The position numbers and the translations under genes were made by a program. From Limnobaculum zhutongyuii (GTDB taxonomy: Bacteria > Pseudomonadota > Gammaproteobacteria > Enterobacterales > Enterobacteriaceae), in the NCBI RefSeq assembly GCF_004295645.1, contig NZ_CP034752.1, positions 3,933,501 to 3,997,500 on the forward strand: a stretch of 64,000 nucleotides of DNA, given 5' to 3'. This document shows, in pieces, positions 8,545-16,557 of this stretch; positions within the stretch are counted from its first letter, which is position 1, and each line of letters begins with the position of its first letter. The notes beneath the pieces are model-generated. The model saw only the letters and a program-made list of their open reading frames with translations, made no database searches and was not told where the DNA came from.

Positions 8545-9660
8545 TTAATCCTGACTGATATCGATACGCTTGGATTTATCCAGCATGCTGGCTCTGGCGC
8601 GGATCTTCGCTTCCAGTTGGTCGATCATATTATCGTTATCAAAGCGTTCTTTCTGGCGCTCACCATTTTCATAGTAACCGCTCTTATTATGACCGCCCGT
8701 TACACCAATATCAGATACCAGTGCTTCACCAGGCCCATTAACCACGCAGCCAATAATGGAAACATCCATTGGCGTGATAATATCTTCCAGACGCTGTTCC
8801 AGTGCGTTAACCGTACCGATAACATCAAATTCCTGACGGGAACAGGTTGGGCAGGCAATAAAGTTGATCCCTCTGGAGCGAATACGTAGCGCCTTCAGAA
8901 TATCAAAACCAACTTTCACTTCTTCTACCGGATCTGCCGCCAGTGAAATACGTAATGTATCACCAATGCCTTCAGCCAATAACATGCCTAAACCAATCGC
9001 CGACTTCACCGAGCCACTACGAGCACCGCCAGCTTCAGTGATACCTAAATGCAAAGGTTGTTCAATTTGTTTTGCTAACAGGCGATAAGATTGCACCGCC
9101 AAAAATACGTCCGAAGCTTTAACGCTAACTTTAAAAGCATCAAAGTTCATACGGTCAAGAATTTCAACGTGACGCAGAGCAGACTCTACCAGCGCTTCTG
9201 GCGTTGGCTCACCATACTTTTCCTGAATGTCTTTTTCTAACGAACCGCCGTTGATACCGATGCGGATAGGAATGTTTTTGTCACGAGCACAGTCAACAAC
9301 GGCACGAATGCGATCTTCACGTCCGATATTACCCGGGTTAATACGCAGGCAATCCACACCGTACTCGGCAACCTGCAAAGCAATACGGTAATCAAAATGA
9401 ATATCCGCCACCAAAGGAACTGAAACTCGCTGTTTAATCAACTTAAACGCTTCTGCGGCTTCCATGGTTGGAACAGAGACTCTGACGATATCCACGCCAA
9501 CCCGCTGTAGTGACTCAATTTGCTTTACCGTTGCCTCTACATCAGTAGTGCGAGTATTGGTCATTGACTGAACGGCGATGGGAGCCCCATCGCCAATAGG
9601 TACGTTACCTACATAAATACGTTTTGATTTACGACGAACAATCGGCGTTTCATTATGCAT
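8545..9660 (-). CDS. ispG: 4-hydroxy-3-methylbut-2-enyl diphosphate synthase IspG (GcpE)
   Basis: A 371-residue [4Fe-4S] enzyme of the MEP isoprenoid pathway. It reductively opens methylerythritol cyclodiphosphate to HMBPP. The N-terminal TIM-barrel contains VADIHFDYRIAL. The cluster ligands are visible in CPTCSRQEFD and in IIGCVVNGPGEA. Its dependence on iron-sulfur assembly links it to the isc operon about 18 kb away. It matches the E. coli protein from the first residue (MHN..PI.RRKS.RIYVGNVPIG). Confidence 0.98.
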   Translation of the reverse strand: MHNETPIVRRKSKRIYVGNVPIGDGAPIAVQSMTNTRTTDVEATVKQIESLQRVGVDIVRVSVPTMEAAEAFKLIKQRVSVPLVADIHFDYRIALQVAEYGVDCLRINPGNIGREDRIRAVVDCARDKNIPIRIGINGGSLEKDIQEKYGEPTPEALVESALRHVEILDRMNFDAFKVSVKASDVFLAVQSYRLLAKQIEQPLHLGITEAGGARSGSVKSAIGLGMLLAEGIGDTLRISLAADPVEEVKVGFDILKALRIRSRGINFIACPTCSRQEFDVIGTVNALEQRLEDIITPMDVSIIGCVVNGPGEALVSDIGVTGGHNKSGYYENGERQKERFDNDNMIDQLEAKIRARASMLDKSKRIDISQD

Positions 9661-9705
9661 TATAAGCTCTCCCCGAAAACTACCACGACTGGTTAACTTT
9701 GTTTG

Positions 9706-10638
9706 TTATTCAGCCGCTAACGTCAGGCGAGCAGTACGACTTGAACTTTTATACGGGCTCATATCGACAGGTTTGCCTTTGTAACTAATTTCTACTCCAG
9801 CTGGCGCTCCCAGTTTAACCCGATAAGGGGCTTGTCCGGAGAGTGACAACTTACCATCTTTTCTCTGTAAACCACTGTACAGATTTTGACCTCTGGCATC
9901 GATCACTTCTACCCAGCAATCCTGAGTAAAGGTCATATAGATATCATTGGTATCCTGTACCGGTTGTGCTGTCGTACCTGTTGCAGCTTCTGCTTCGGCA
10001 ACCTGAGCTGCTACCGCTTCTTCCAGCGTTGGCGCAACATTTTGAACAGATTGGGCCGGAGCCTGACCAGCATTATTAGCGGCAGGCGCACTGTTGGTGG
10101 AATCCGGATTCACAGACGGCTGAGACGTGGTGGTATTAGAAGACGTGGTATCAGGCTGGTTAGTGGACAACAAAATTTGGTTTTGCTCACCAGATGACGG
10201 GGCCAGATCGTTTTGTTGTGCTTTGTGATTTTCCCACCACCAGGCTCCGGTTAAACCAAGTACTACGAATAAAATCAACCAGGTAAACAGGGTTAACCAA
10301 CGATCAATTTTTTTACGTGGTTTACCCAGCGTAAAGCCTTTAATTCGATTAGTTTCAACAATATTCTTTTCTACATTACTTTTTGGCAGCAATGCAATTA
10401 ACTCATCCTCTGGCACCTGAACCAGCTTGGCATAAGAACGGATATAACCTTTGATAAAGGTTGGCGCTAAATCCAACGGATTTAAACCATCCTCCAGTTC
10501 TCTGACAGTACTCACCTTCAAACGCAGTTGCTCCGCCACCGAACGTTGGCTGAGGTTCAATGCTTTTCTGGCTTCGCTGAGTCGGTAACCGATTTCAGCC
10601 AGTGGTGTCTCTCTTTCTTTCGGTGTATCAGTATTCAT
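9706..10638 (-). CDS. rodZ: Cytoskeletal protein RodZ
   Basis: A 310-residue bitopic membrane protein that anchors MreB and supports rod shape. Residues ~15-75 form a Cro/C1-type helix-turn-helix domain (LSQRSVAEQLRLKVSTVRELE). A basic stretch comes before one membrane segment at about 115-136 (LTLFTWLILFVVLGLTGAWWW). Then comes a long Ser/Thr/Gln/Ala-rich linker and a C-terminal DUF4115 beta domain (about 235-305, with DCWVEVIDARGQ). The start overlaps the end of pilW by 11 bases. Confidence 0.95.
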   Translation of the reverse strand: MNTDTPKERETPLAEIGYRLSEARKALNLSQRSVAEQLRLKVSTVRELEDGLNPLDLAPTFIKGYIRSYAKLVQVPEDELIALLPKSNVEKNIVETNRIKGFTLGKPRKKIDRWLTLFTWLILFVVLGLTGAWWWENHKAQQNDLAPSSGEQNQILLSTNQPDTTSSNTTTSQPSVNPDSTNSAPAANNAGQAPAQSVQNVAPTLEEAVAAQVAEAEAATGTTAQPVQDTNDIYMTFTQDCWVEVIDARGQNLYSGLQRKDGKLSLSGQAPYRVKLGAPAGVEISYKGKPVDMSPYKSSSRTARLTLAAE

Positions 10639-11380
10639 GAGCTAAGAATAATTGGTATTGTTTTGATTGTGAAAAACCTTGCGCCAGTTGCTTACCATAA
10701 CGTTTTATATCGTTTACGCGATTATCTGACGCCGCAAATTGAATCTGTATCCATAAACTTTCAGCACTGACAGGAAGTTCTTGCTGATAGAGGTTAAGCA
10801 ATGTCTGAGCCTCTTCACGTCTGCCCTGCTGCCAGTAGCGAGCCGCAGTATTTAATATCCGCACACCCTTTTCTGGATTTTGTTTTAATGCCCGGCTTAA
10901 TTTTTTATCTGCTTCATCTGGTTGCCCGGCCTGCAATAAACAATAACCTGAATACTCAAGGCTATTGGAAACATCATCGAGACGCTCAGTGGCTGCTGCC
11001 AGCTCGAAATAACGTTGCGCCTCATCATACTGCCCTAAACTACAGAGAAACGCACCGTAATTATTTAACACATCGCCATTCTCTGGCGCTAACTGCAAAG
11101 CCGTATGATAGCGGGAAGCTGCTTGTTCATTCTCCCCGATGCCCTGCAGATATAGCCCCATACCTAGCTGTGTCCGGTAGTCTTGTGGAGCATAATTCAC
11201 TGCCCGTTCAAGATTTTTTCGTGCCGCTACCGTATCACCCTGTGATAAATAGGCCATACCTAAGGTTAGTCGAATCTCTGCAGCCTGCCCCATATCAGCG
11301 GCATGTTCTTCTGTTCTCTGACTGTTACAACCCATCAATATTCCAGTCAGTAACGGTATAGATAACAATATCTTCTGCAT
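10628..11380 (-). CDS. pilW: Type IV pilus biogenesis/stability lipoprotein PilW (PilF-like)
   Basis: A 250-residue lipoprotein: the signal peptide ends in LMGC with Cys18 as the lipidated residue. The mature part is a chain of about five to six TPR repeats (for example LGMAYLSQGDTVAARKNLERA and NNYGAFLCSLGQYDEAQRYFE). PilF/PilW proteins help the PilQ secretin assemble in the outer membrane. No other pilus gene lies in this window. The gene is absent at this site in E. coli K-12 but commonly found upstream of rodZ in other gamma-proteobacteria. It overlaps rodZ by 11 bases, so the two are probably translated together. Confidence 0.85.
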   Translation of the reverse strand: MQKILLSIPLLTGILMGCNSQRTEEHAADMGQAAEIRLTLGMAYLSQGDTVAARKNLERAVNYAPQDYRTQLGMGLYLQGIGENEQAASRYHTALQLAPENGDVLNNYGAFLCSLGQYDEAQRYFELAAATERLDDVSNSLEYSGYCLLQAGQPDEADKKLSRALKQNPEKGVRILNTAARYWQQGRREEAQTLLNLYQQELPVSAESLWIQIQFAASDNRVNDIKRYGKQLAQGFSQSKQYQLFLAHEY

Positions 11381-11461
11381 TGATTTTACAGTCCCTGTAT
11401 CTACAACGTTCTATACTACAACAATAATCTACTTTCATATATTGTTGTAACACATCATGTT

Positions 11462-12628
11462 TTAGAGTGTTTTAATTGAAATAGGTTCCCCATTCATTTT
11501 CTTTTTTAAAGTACGCTTGGTTCTGTCGATAACTTCACCCGCTAATTGGCCGCAAGCCGCATCAATATCGTCTCCACGGGTTTTACGCACAATAACAGTA
11601 AAGCCGTATTCCATCAGTACTTTAGAAAATCTGTCTACCCGACTATTTGAGCTACGGCCATAGGGGGCACCGGGGAATGGGTTCCACGGAATTAAGTTAA
11701 TTTTCGAAGGAGTGTTTTTCAAACACTCAGCTAATTGATGAGCATGCTCTGTTCCGTCATTGATGTGATCAAGCATCACATACTCAACGGTAACTCGCCC
11801 TTGGTTAGCATTAGACTTATCCAGATAACGGCGAACCGCCGACAGGAAGCTCTCAATATTATATTTGCGGTTGATCGGCATGATTTCATCGCGGATCTCA
11901 TCGTTAGGTGCGTGCAGTGAAATGGCTAACGCCACATCGATCATCTCACCCAACTTATCCAGAGCAGGCACCACACCTGATGTCGATAAAGTTACCCGGC
12001 GTTTGGACAGACCAAAACCAAAGTCATCCAGCATAATTTCCATTGCCGGTACCACATTGGAGAGATTCAGCAGAGGTTCACCCATGCCCATCATCACTAC
12101 GTTTGTAATTGGACGCTGACCGGCAACTCTGGCTGGCCCTATCACTCTGGCTGCGCGCCAGACCTGACCAATAATTTCTGATACCCGCAGATTGCGGTTA
12201 AAACCCTGTTGTCCGGTTGAACAGAACTTACATTCCAGTGCGCAACCAACCTGTGATGACACACACAACGTTGCCCGATCGTCTTCCGGAATATATACCG
12301 CTTCAACCTGTTGGTCGCCAACCGCCAGAGCCCATTTAATCGTACCGTCCGCTGAACGCTGTTCTGTTACTATCTCAGGTGCCCGAATTTCTGCGACCTG
12401 TTGTAAACGTGCGCGCAGAACTTTATTAATATCCGTCATCTGCTCAAAATCGTCATAACCGAACTGGTAAATCCACTTCATGATTTGATCGGCACGGAAT
12501 GGTTTTTCGCCTAAAGAAGCAAAAAATTCACGCATCGCCTGACGGTTAAGATCTAATAAGTTAATTTTTTCTGACGGATTGGCTGATAAAACAGGAGCGT
12601 CAGATGACGTTAAAATCTGCTCGGACAT
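11462..12628 (-). CDS. rlmN: 23S rRNA/tRNA adenine-C2 methyltransferase RlmN
   Basis: A 388-residue radical-SAM enzyme that methylates C2 of A2503 in 23S rRNA and A37 in some tRNAs. The radical-SAM cluster motif is CALECKFC, followed by a GMGEPLLN box. The methyl-carrying cysteine is C359 in DAACGQLAG near the C-terminus. The residue after CST is G where E. coli has A, a minor change. The protein is slightly longer than E. coli's because of an extended N-terminus before KINLLDLNRQ. It heads the leftward pilW-rodZ-ispG cluster. Confidence 0.97.
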   Translation of the reverse strand: MSEQILTSSDAPVLSANPSEKINLLDLNRQAMREFFASLGEKPFRADQIMKWIYQFGYDDFEQMTDINKVLRARLQQVAEIRAPEIVTEQRSADGTIKWALAVGDQQVEAVYIPEDDRATLCVSSQVGCALECKFCSTGQQGFNRNLRVSEIIGQVWRAARVIGPARVAGQRPITNVVMMGMGEPLLNLSNVVPAMEIMLDDFGFGLSKRRVTLSTSGVVPALDKLGEMIDVALAISLHAPNDEIRDEIMPINRKYNIESFLSAVRRYLDKSNANQGRVTVEYVMLDHINDGTEHAHQLAECLKNTPSKINLIPWNPFPGAPYGRSSNSRVDRFSKVLMEYGFTVIVRKTRGDDIDAACGQLAGEVIDRTKRTLKKKMNGEPISIKTL

Positions 12629-12920
12629 GGTATTGAAGGCCTCGTTATTACACTTTATGGCGCTAGAAAATCTAGAGAATGTAAAGGGTATTAAAGTTAT
12701 CCCTGCGATATTTTATTTACAGAGAGTTATGCGGGCAGCATTGTACTGCTTTTAGTGAAACGTTTCTATGCACATCAGTATAGTTAAAAGTGAATATCCA
12801 GTCATAATCAGGAGTGGTCATAAATATCATTTGATATTAAAGGACTTTTATCATTCCCCCTGTAATTCTGTCACCAACTGATACACTTATTTACCGCTGA
12901 AATGAACCTGAAATCAGTAA
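12629..12920. other. rlmN-ndk intergenic region, no gene recognised
   Basis: About 290 bases upstream of rlmN. It holds a small palindrome CTAGAAAATCTAG near 12664-12676 and AT-rich sequence likely to contain the rlmN promoter, but no clear paired -35/-10 or RNA gene was recognised. Confidence 0.4.
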
Positions 12921-12946
12921 AAGCCAGAAAATTAACTCTCTGGCTT
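12921..12946 (-). terminator. ndk terminator
   Basis: AAGCCAGA (12921-12928) pairs with TCTGGCTT (12939-12946). The leftward transcript continues as TTTTAC, a short T-run. Confidence 0.75.
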
Positions 12947-12965
12947 TTATATTAAATCGTTCAGA

Positions 12966-13397
12966 TTAACGAGTACGCGGGCAAACCTCATTATCACTGA
13001 AGAAATAAGCAATTTCACGTGCAGCTGAAGCGGTAGAATCAGAACCATGAACTGCATTTTCAGTCATGCTATCCGCATAATCAGCACGTAATGTTCCGGC
13101 TAATGCGTTGGCGGGATTAGTCGCCCCCATCAGATCGCGATAACGCTGAACCGCATTTTCACTTTCCAGTACTTGCACGACTACCGGGCCAGAGGTCATA
13201 AAATCCAGCAGACCATTGAAGAACGGTTTTCCATCATGTTCCGCGTAAAAACCTGCCGCCTGCTCTCGAGTCAGGTGTAGCATTTTTGCAGCAACAATGG
13301 TGAATCCTGCATTTTCAAAACGCGAGTAAATAGAGCCAATTGCATTTTTAGCAACGGCATTGGGTTTAAGGATGGAAAAAGTACGTTCGATAGACAT
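12966..13397 (-). CDS. ndk: Nucleoside diphosphate kinase
   Basis: A 143-residue enzyme that transfers the gamma-phosphate of ATP to NDPs through a phosphohistidine. The active residue is H117 in ENAVHGSDS. I chose ATG 13397 (MSIERTFSILKPNAV) over the in-frame GTG two codons upstream: GAGG lies five bases before this ATG, and the length then equals E. coli Ndk exactly. It stands alone, with its own terminator downstream and a long spacer upstream. Confidence 0.97.
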   Translation of the reverse strand: MSIERTFSILKPNAVAKNAIGSIYSRFENAGFTIVAAKMLHLTREQAAGFYAEHDGKPFFNGLLDFMTSGPVVVQVLESENAVQRYRDLMGATNPANALAGTLRADYADSMTENAVHGSDSTASAAREIAYFFSDNEVCPRTR

Positions 13398-13707
13398 ATT
13401 CACCTCGGGGTTACTGATAACTGTTCTATATATATTTTAATTTGTAGGGTAAATCATTGTAGCCAGACGTAATTCGCGGCTGATTATACGAGCAGATATC
13501 AGACTTGCCTATCTCGGATGTAACATTTTTTTAAAATAAACCGAAGTTAGTACACATTTTTGGATGTATACCGCATTTTTAGCGCAGAATAACGACAGAT
13601 TGAGACTTGAGGTGCAATTTTAAAGCAAAATACGATGAATTTAGTCTCGAGGAAATTTCGTCCACTAACAGTACAGAGTCTAAATTAGCAAATGTGCAAG
13701 TGGCCGA

Positions 13708-13833
13708 GCAGGAGGCGTTAAGGCGAACGCCTCCTGCACCTCCGCGACTTCCCTCCGCCTTCATTCGGGCTTACGCACCGGCACAGAGCCGCTCCCTACG
13801 TCGCTGTGCCTCGCCGAACATCCATGTTCGGCG
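13708..13833. repeat. Multi-hairpin GC-rich intergenic element between ndk and pbpC
   Basis: Within the 513-base ndk-pbpC gap, a GC-rich block contains three inverted repeats in a row. The first is GCAGGAGGCGTT/AACGCCTCCTGC (12 perfect pairs, six-base loop, 13708-13737). The second is GGCACAG/CTGTGCC (13780-13810). The third is CGCCGAACAT/ATGTTCGGCG (13812-13833, two-base loop). None has a T-run, so they do not look like terminators. The composition contrasts with the AT-rich flanks, and the arrangement suggests a dispersed repeat. The rest of the gap (13398-13707) should hold the ndk promoter; nothing else was recognised. A 119-codon frame across it is rejected as a gene. Confidence 0.5.
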
Positions 13834-13910
13834 TGCTACCCTCATTCAGTTGTCGGCTGAATTCCAGTGCTCTGAGAGAGAGCAAAAACATAAGATCAAG
13901 AACATAAATA

Positions 13911-16262
13911 TTACTCTAATACAAAACCCACACTACTCACCTGCCCACTCTCATCCAACACGCTAATCTGATATTTACCGGAATTCGTCAGGGTATGAAT
14001 CATTGGTTTGTCTTCTTCGGTTTCCATCAGAGATTCACCGTTAATAAACCACCAGCGTTTACCCCGGCCCCCCTGAGTATCCAGACGCAGATCGAGAGAT
14101 TGTGTCCCCGGAATGAGTTTAAGAATCGCTCCGTCTTTTAACCCCAAAATCAACAGCGGAGGGCTGACATCGTAACTGATAGGTGGGCACTGGGTATCAC
14201 GTTCCGGCAAGCGGCTGGCGCGACGTTCTGACGAAGGTAACCAGGTTTCTAATGCAATTGGCCACAAAGCTATGCGACGTGATATGGCACCACTACAGTC
14301 CGGAGCGACACGTTTCCCTTCGGCATTAACCCACAGGTTTAACCAACCACCAATGCCAGTATCCTGCCCGATAGCAGACAGCGTCGGCGGGATCGTACCG
14401 TCCAGAATCCATGCCTGACGACGCTGACGGCAGTTAGTATCACCAGTGTCCAGAGTTTGCCCCTGAGGCCAGCAAATAACTGCACGACTGACAGAATAGG
14501 GACGCGGATCCTTCGGCCAATTTTTCGCTAACTGACTATTACGGTTTATCAGCAAGTGGTTAATTTGATGCAGAATCGGCACCGCAGTCGCATATCCAAA
14601 CTGACCTGCCACCGGAGTACCATCCGGACGTCCTACCCAAATACCAATCAGATAGCCACCGTTCATACCAATGGTCCACGCATCGCGATAGCCATAACTG
14701 GTACCGGTTTTCCATGCCAGCGGGGTAATATCTGAAATCTGACTATCGGGAACCGGACGGCCTTCCCCAGCCATAATCCGACGAACGATCCATGCCGCGC
14801 CGGGAGAAACTAACTGACGCTCCACCAGGGGATCTTCCGGCCGATAACGTAATGCCGCAACTTTGCCCTGCCGCACAAAGGCACTATAACCGCTAACCAA
14901 CTGATCCATCCGCATACCGGTTCCCCCCAGAATCAACGACAGATTAGGATCGCTGTTAAGCGGGAAACGCAAGACAATACCCGCATTGCGCATATTGCCG
15001 GTAAAGCGTTTTGGCCCATAGGCTTCCAGAACCTGAACCGCAGGCAGATTGAGTGAACGAACCAATGCATCGGAAGCGCTCACCGGGCCGCTAAATCCGG
15101 TATCAAAGTTTCCAGGACGATAATCACCAAACTGACGGGGTACATCCTGTAACAGTGACTCTGCATGGATCAACCCATCATCCAGTGCCATCGCATAAGC
15201 AAAAGGCTTCAACGTTGAGCCGGGAGAACGCCATGCGCTAATCATATCCACATGCCCGAATCGACTACGGTCGTTGAGATCCGCCGATCCGATATAGGCT
15301 TTTACTGACATGGTTGAATGATCAACCACCAAAATACCCATAGAAGTACTGGGAGGTAGCTGACTCTTCCACCCCATGACCATATCTTCAAGACGCCGCT
15401 GTAATGAAGCATCAATAGTGGTATGAATCACATCGGTACTGCTTTCTGCCAATAAACGTCGGGAAAGCAATGGAGCCAGTTGCGGAGCCTGACGCTCTGC
15501 CAGCCAGACACTCTCTTGCTTAATATCGTCTACCTGCGCCTTATCCCAAACGCCATATTCTTCAAGACGATCGAGCACTTTATCTCTGGCAGCTTGCGCT
15601 CGCTCAGGATAACGATCGGGGCGTAAACGACTGGGAGCCTGTGGTAATACTGCCAACAGAGCCGCTTCTGAACGAGTGAGCTCTGATGGAGGTTTATCCA
15701 GATAGGCCCAGCTTGCGGCGCCAATACCCTGTAATGTGCCGCCGTAAGGTGCACGATTGATATATATCGTCAGTATCTGATCTTTGGTGTAATGCCATTC
15801 CAGCTGCAACGTGCGGAACACTTGCCGCAGTTTGCCAACGAATGTTTTATCATGAGGTTCAATCAGGCGAGCCACCTGCATTGAAAGCGTACTACCGCCG
15901 GAGACAATACGTTGGTTAGTCAGGTTCTGCCACAGAGCTCGCATAATGGCTAACGGGTTTATTCCCGGATGAGAATAAAACCAGCGATCTTCATAGGTCA
16001 GCAAGGCTTGCAGATAATAAGGAGAGACTTCATTCAGCGAAACCGAATAGCGCCATACTCCATCCGCATCGGCAAACCGCCACAATGGCGAACCATCTTC
16101 AGCCACGACTACCTTGGCTACTTGCACATCCGGCGCAGGTAAAGGCCAAATCTTATCCGCCAGCCATAGCCCCGATGCCGTAACAGCAATCAATACCACT
16201 ACGACAGCAGTTAGCCTGCGCCAAAAACGAAATGTGAACAATCGGGAAAATAAACTACGCAA
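13911..16262 (-). CDS. pbpC: Penicillin-binding protein 1C
   Basis: A 783-residue bifunctional peptidoglycan synthase of class A. One N-terminal membrane anchor at about 14-35 is followed by the GT51 transglycosylase domain (EDRWFYSHPG...GGSTLSMQVARL). Next is a transpeptidase domain with S349-T-L-K352 and K518-T-G520, and a C-terminal BiPBP_C immunoglobulin-like domain. The start appears to be TTG at 16262: the N-terminal basic-hydrophobic anchor begins there and no in-frame ATG precedes the catalytic domain. In E. coli pbpC follows yfhM almost directly; here they are 295 bases apart, with structured sequence between them. Confidence 0.95.
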   Translation of the reverse strand: MRSLFSRLFTFRFWRRLTAVVVVLIAVTASGLWLADKIWPLPAPDVQVAKVVVAEDGSPLWRFADADGVWRYSVSLNEVSPYYLQALLTYEDRWFYSHPGINPLAIMRALWQNLTNQRIVSGGSTLSMQVARLIEPHDKTFVGKLRQVFRTLQLEWHYTKDQILTIYINRAPYGGTLQGIGAASWAYLDKPPSELTRSEAALLAVLPQAPSRLRPDRYPERAQAARDKVLDRLEEYGVWDKAQVDDIKQESVWLAERQAPQLAPLLSRRLLAESSTDVIHTTIDASLQRRLEDMVMGWKSQLPPSTSMGILVVDHSTMSVKAYIGSADLNDRSRFGHVDMISAWRSPGSTLKPFAYAMALDDGLIHAESLLQDVPRQFGDYRPGNFDTGFSGPVSASDALVRSLNLPAVQVLEAYGPKRFTGNMRNAGIVLRFPLNSDPNLSLILGGTGMRMDQLVSGYSAFVRQGKVAALRYRPEDPLVERQLVSPGAAWIVRRIMAGEGRPVPDSQISDITPLAWKTGTSYGYRDAWTIGMNGGYLIGIWVGRPDGTPVAGQFGYATAVPILHQINHLLINRNSQLAKNWPKDPRPYSVSRAVICWPQGQTLDTGDTNCRQRRQAWILDGTIPPTLSAIGQDTGIGGWLNLWVNAEGKRVAPDCSGAISRRIALWPIALETWLPSSERRASRLPERDTQCPPISYDVSPPLLILGLKDGAILKLIPGTQSLDLRLDTQGGRGKRWWFINGESLMETEEDKPMIHTLTNSGKYQISVLDESGQVSSVGFVLE

Positions 16263-16296
16263 TTCAGTTACTCATACAAAGCGGAAATTAGCTCGA

Positions 16297-16314
16297 CAAC
16301 AACAACAACAACAA
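16297..16314 (-). repeat. Trinucleotide tract (six TTG units) upstream of pbpC
   Basis: Six consecutive CAA units on the plus strand (TTG on the pbpC sense strand), ending about 35 bases before the pbpC start. Such tracts can change in length by slippage; any effect here is unknown. Confidence 0.75.
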
Positions 16315-16354
16315 TATCAAACCAATATTATTAGCAGAGTTAAACGGAGGGAGA

Positions 16355-16407
16355 CCTTTCCGTTGGGGTCGACTTGGCGTAAGCCAACGAAGTGCCCCTA
16401 GGGAAGG
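16355..16407. repeat. Nested long hairpin between yfhM and pbpC
   Basis: Three nested inverted repeats share one axis: CCTTTCC/GGGAAGG (16355-16361 and 16401-16407, one mismatch), GGGG/CCCC (16365-16368 and 16395-16398) and TTGGC-GTAA-GCCAA (16374-16387). A GTAA tetraloop caps the stem. There is no T-run. It may be a folded RNA, a repeat unit or a protein-binding site. Confidence 0.5.
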
Positions 16408-16443
16408 TAGGCCCGACGCACACCAGTGCAAAGTACAGATGGT

Positions 16444-16498
16444 CTTCCGGCCGCACACATAAAATAATATAGGCACTATGTCCTTACGGCCGGAATAT
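16444..16498 (-). repeat. CCGGCCG-bounded short repeat, copy A
   Basis: About 55 bases bounded by TTCCGGCCG and CGGCCGGAA, nine-base inverted ends. On the minus strand it reads ATATTCCGGCCGTAA...GTGTGCGGCCGG. A similar unit is at 60211-60265 (first 15 bases identical, similar middle, same second box). Confidence 0.5.
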
Positions 16499-16527
16499 TC
16501 TCTAACGCCAATTTAAATAAGCATAAG

Positions 16528-16547
16528 GGGGCGATGCTCCTCGCCCC
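16528..16547 (-). terminator. Hairpin after yfhM
   Basis: GGGGCGA (16528-16534) and TCGCCCC (16541-16547), six-base loop, just after the yfhM stop. The leftward tail CTTATG is poor in T, so termination may be partial. Confidence 0.55.
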
Positions 16548-16557
16548 ACTTACACCA

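Noticed and set aside
13607..13966. 119-codon plus-strand frame across the ndk-pbpC gap
   Set aside because: It crosses the palindromic block and the end of pbpC on the other strand; composition follows the repeat and there is no Shine-Dalgarno.
16288..16476. 62-codon minus-strand frame between yfhM and pbpC
   Set aside because: It is made of the nested hairpin and the TTG tract (a run of leucines), so it is a by-product of repeats.
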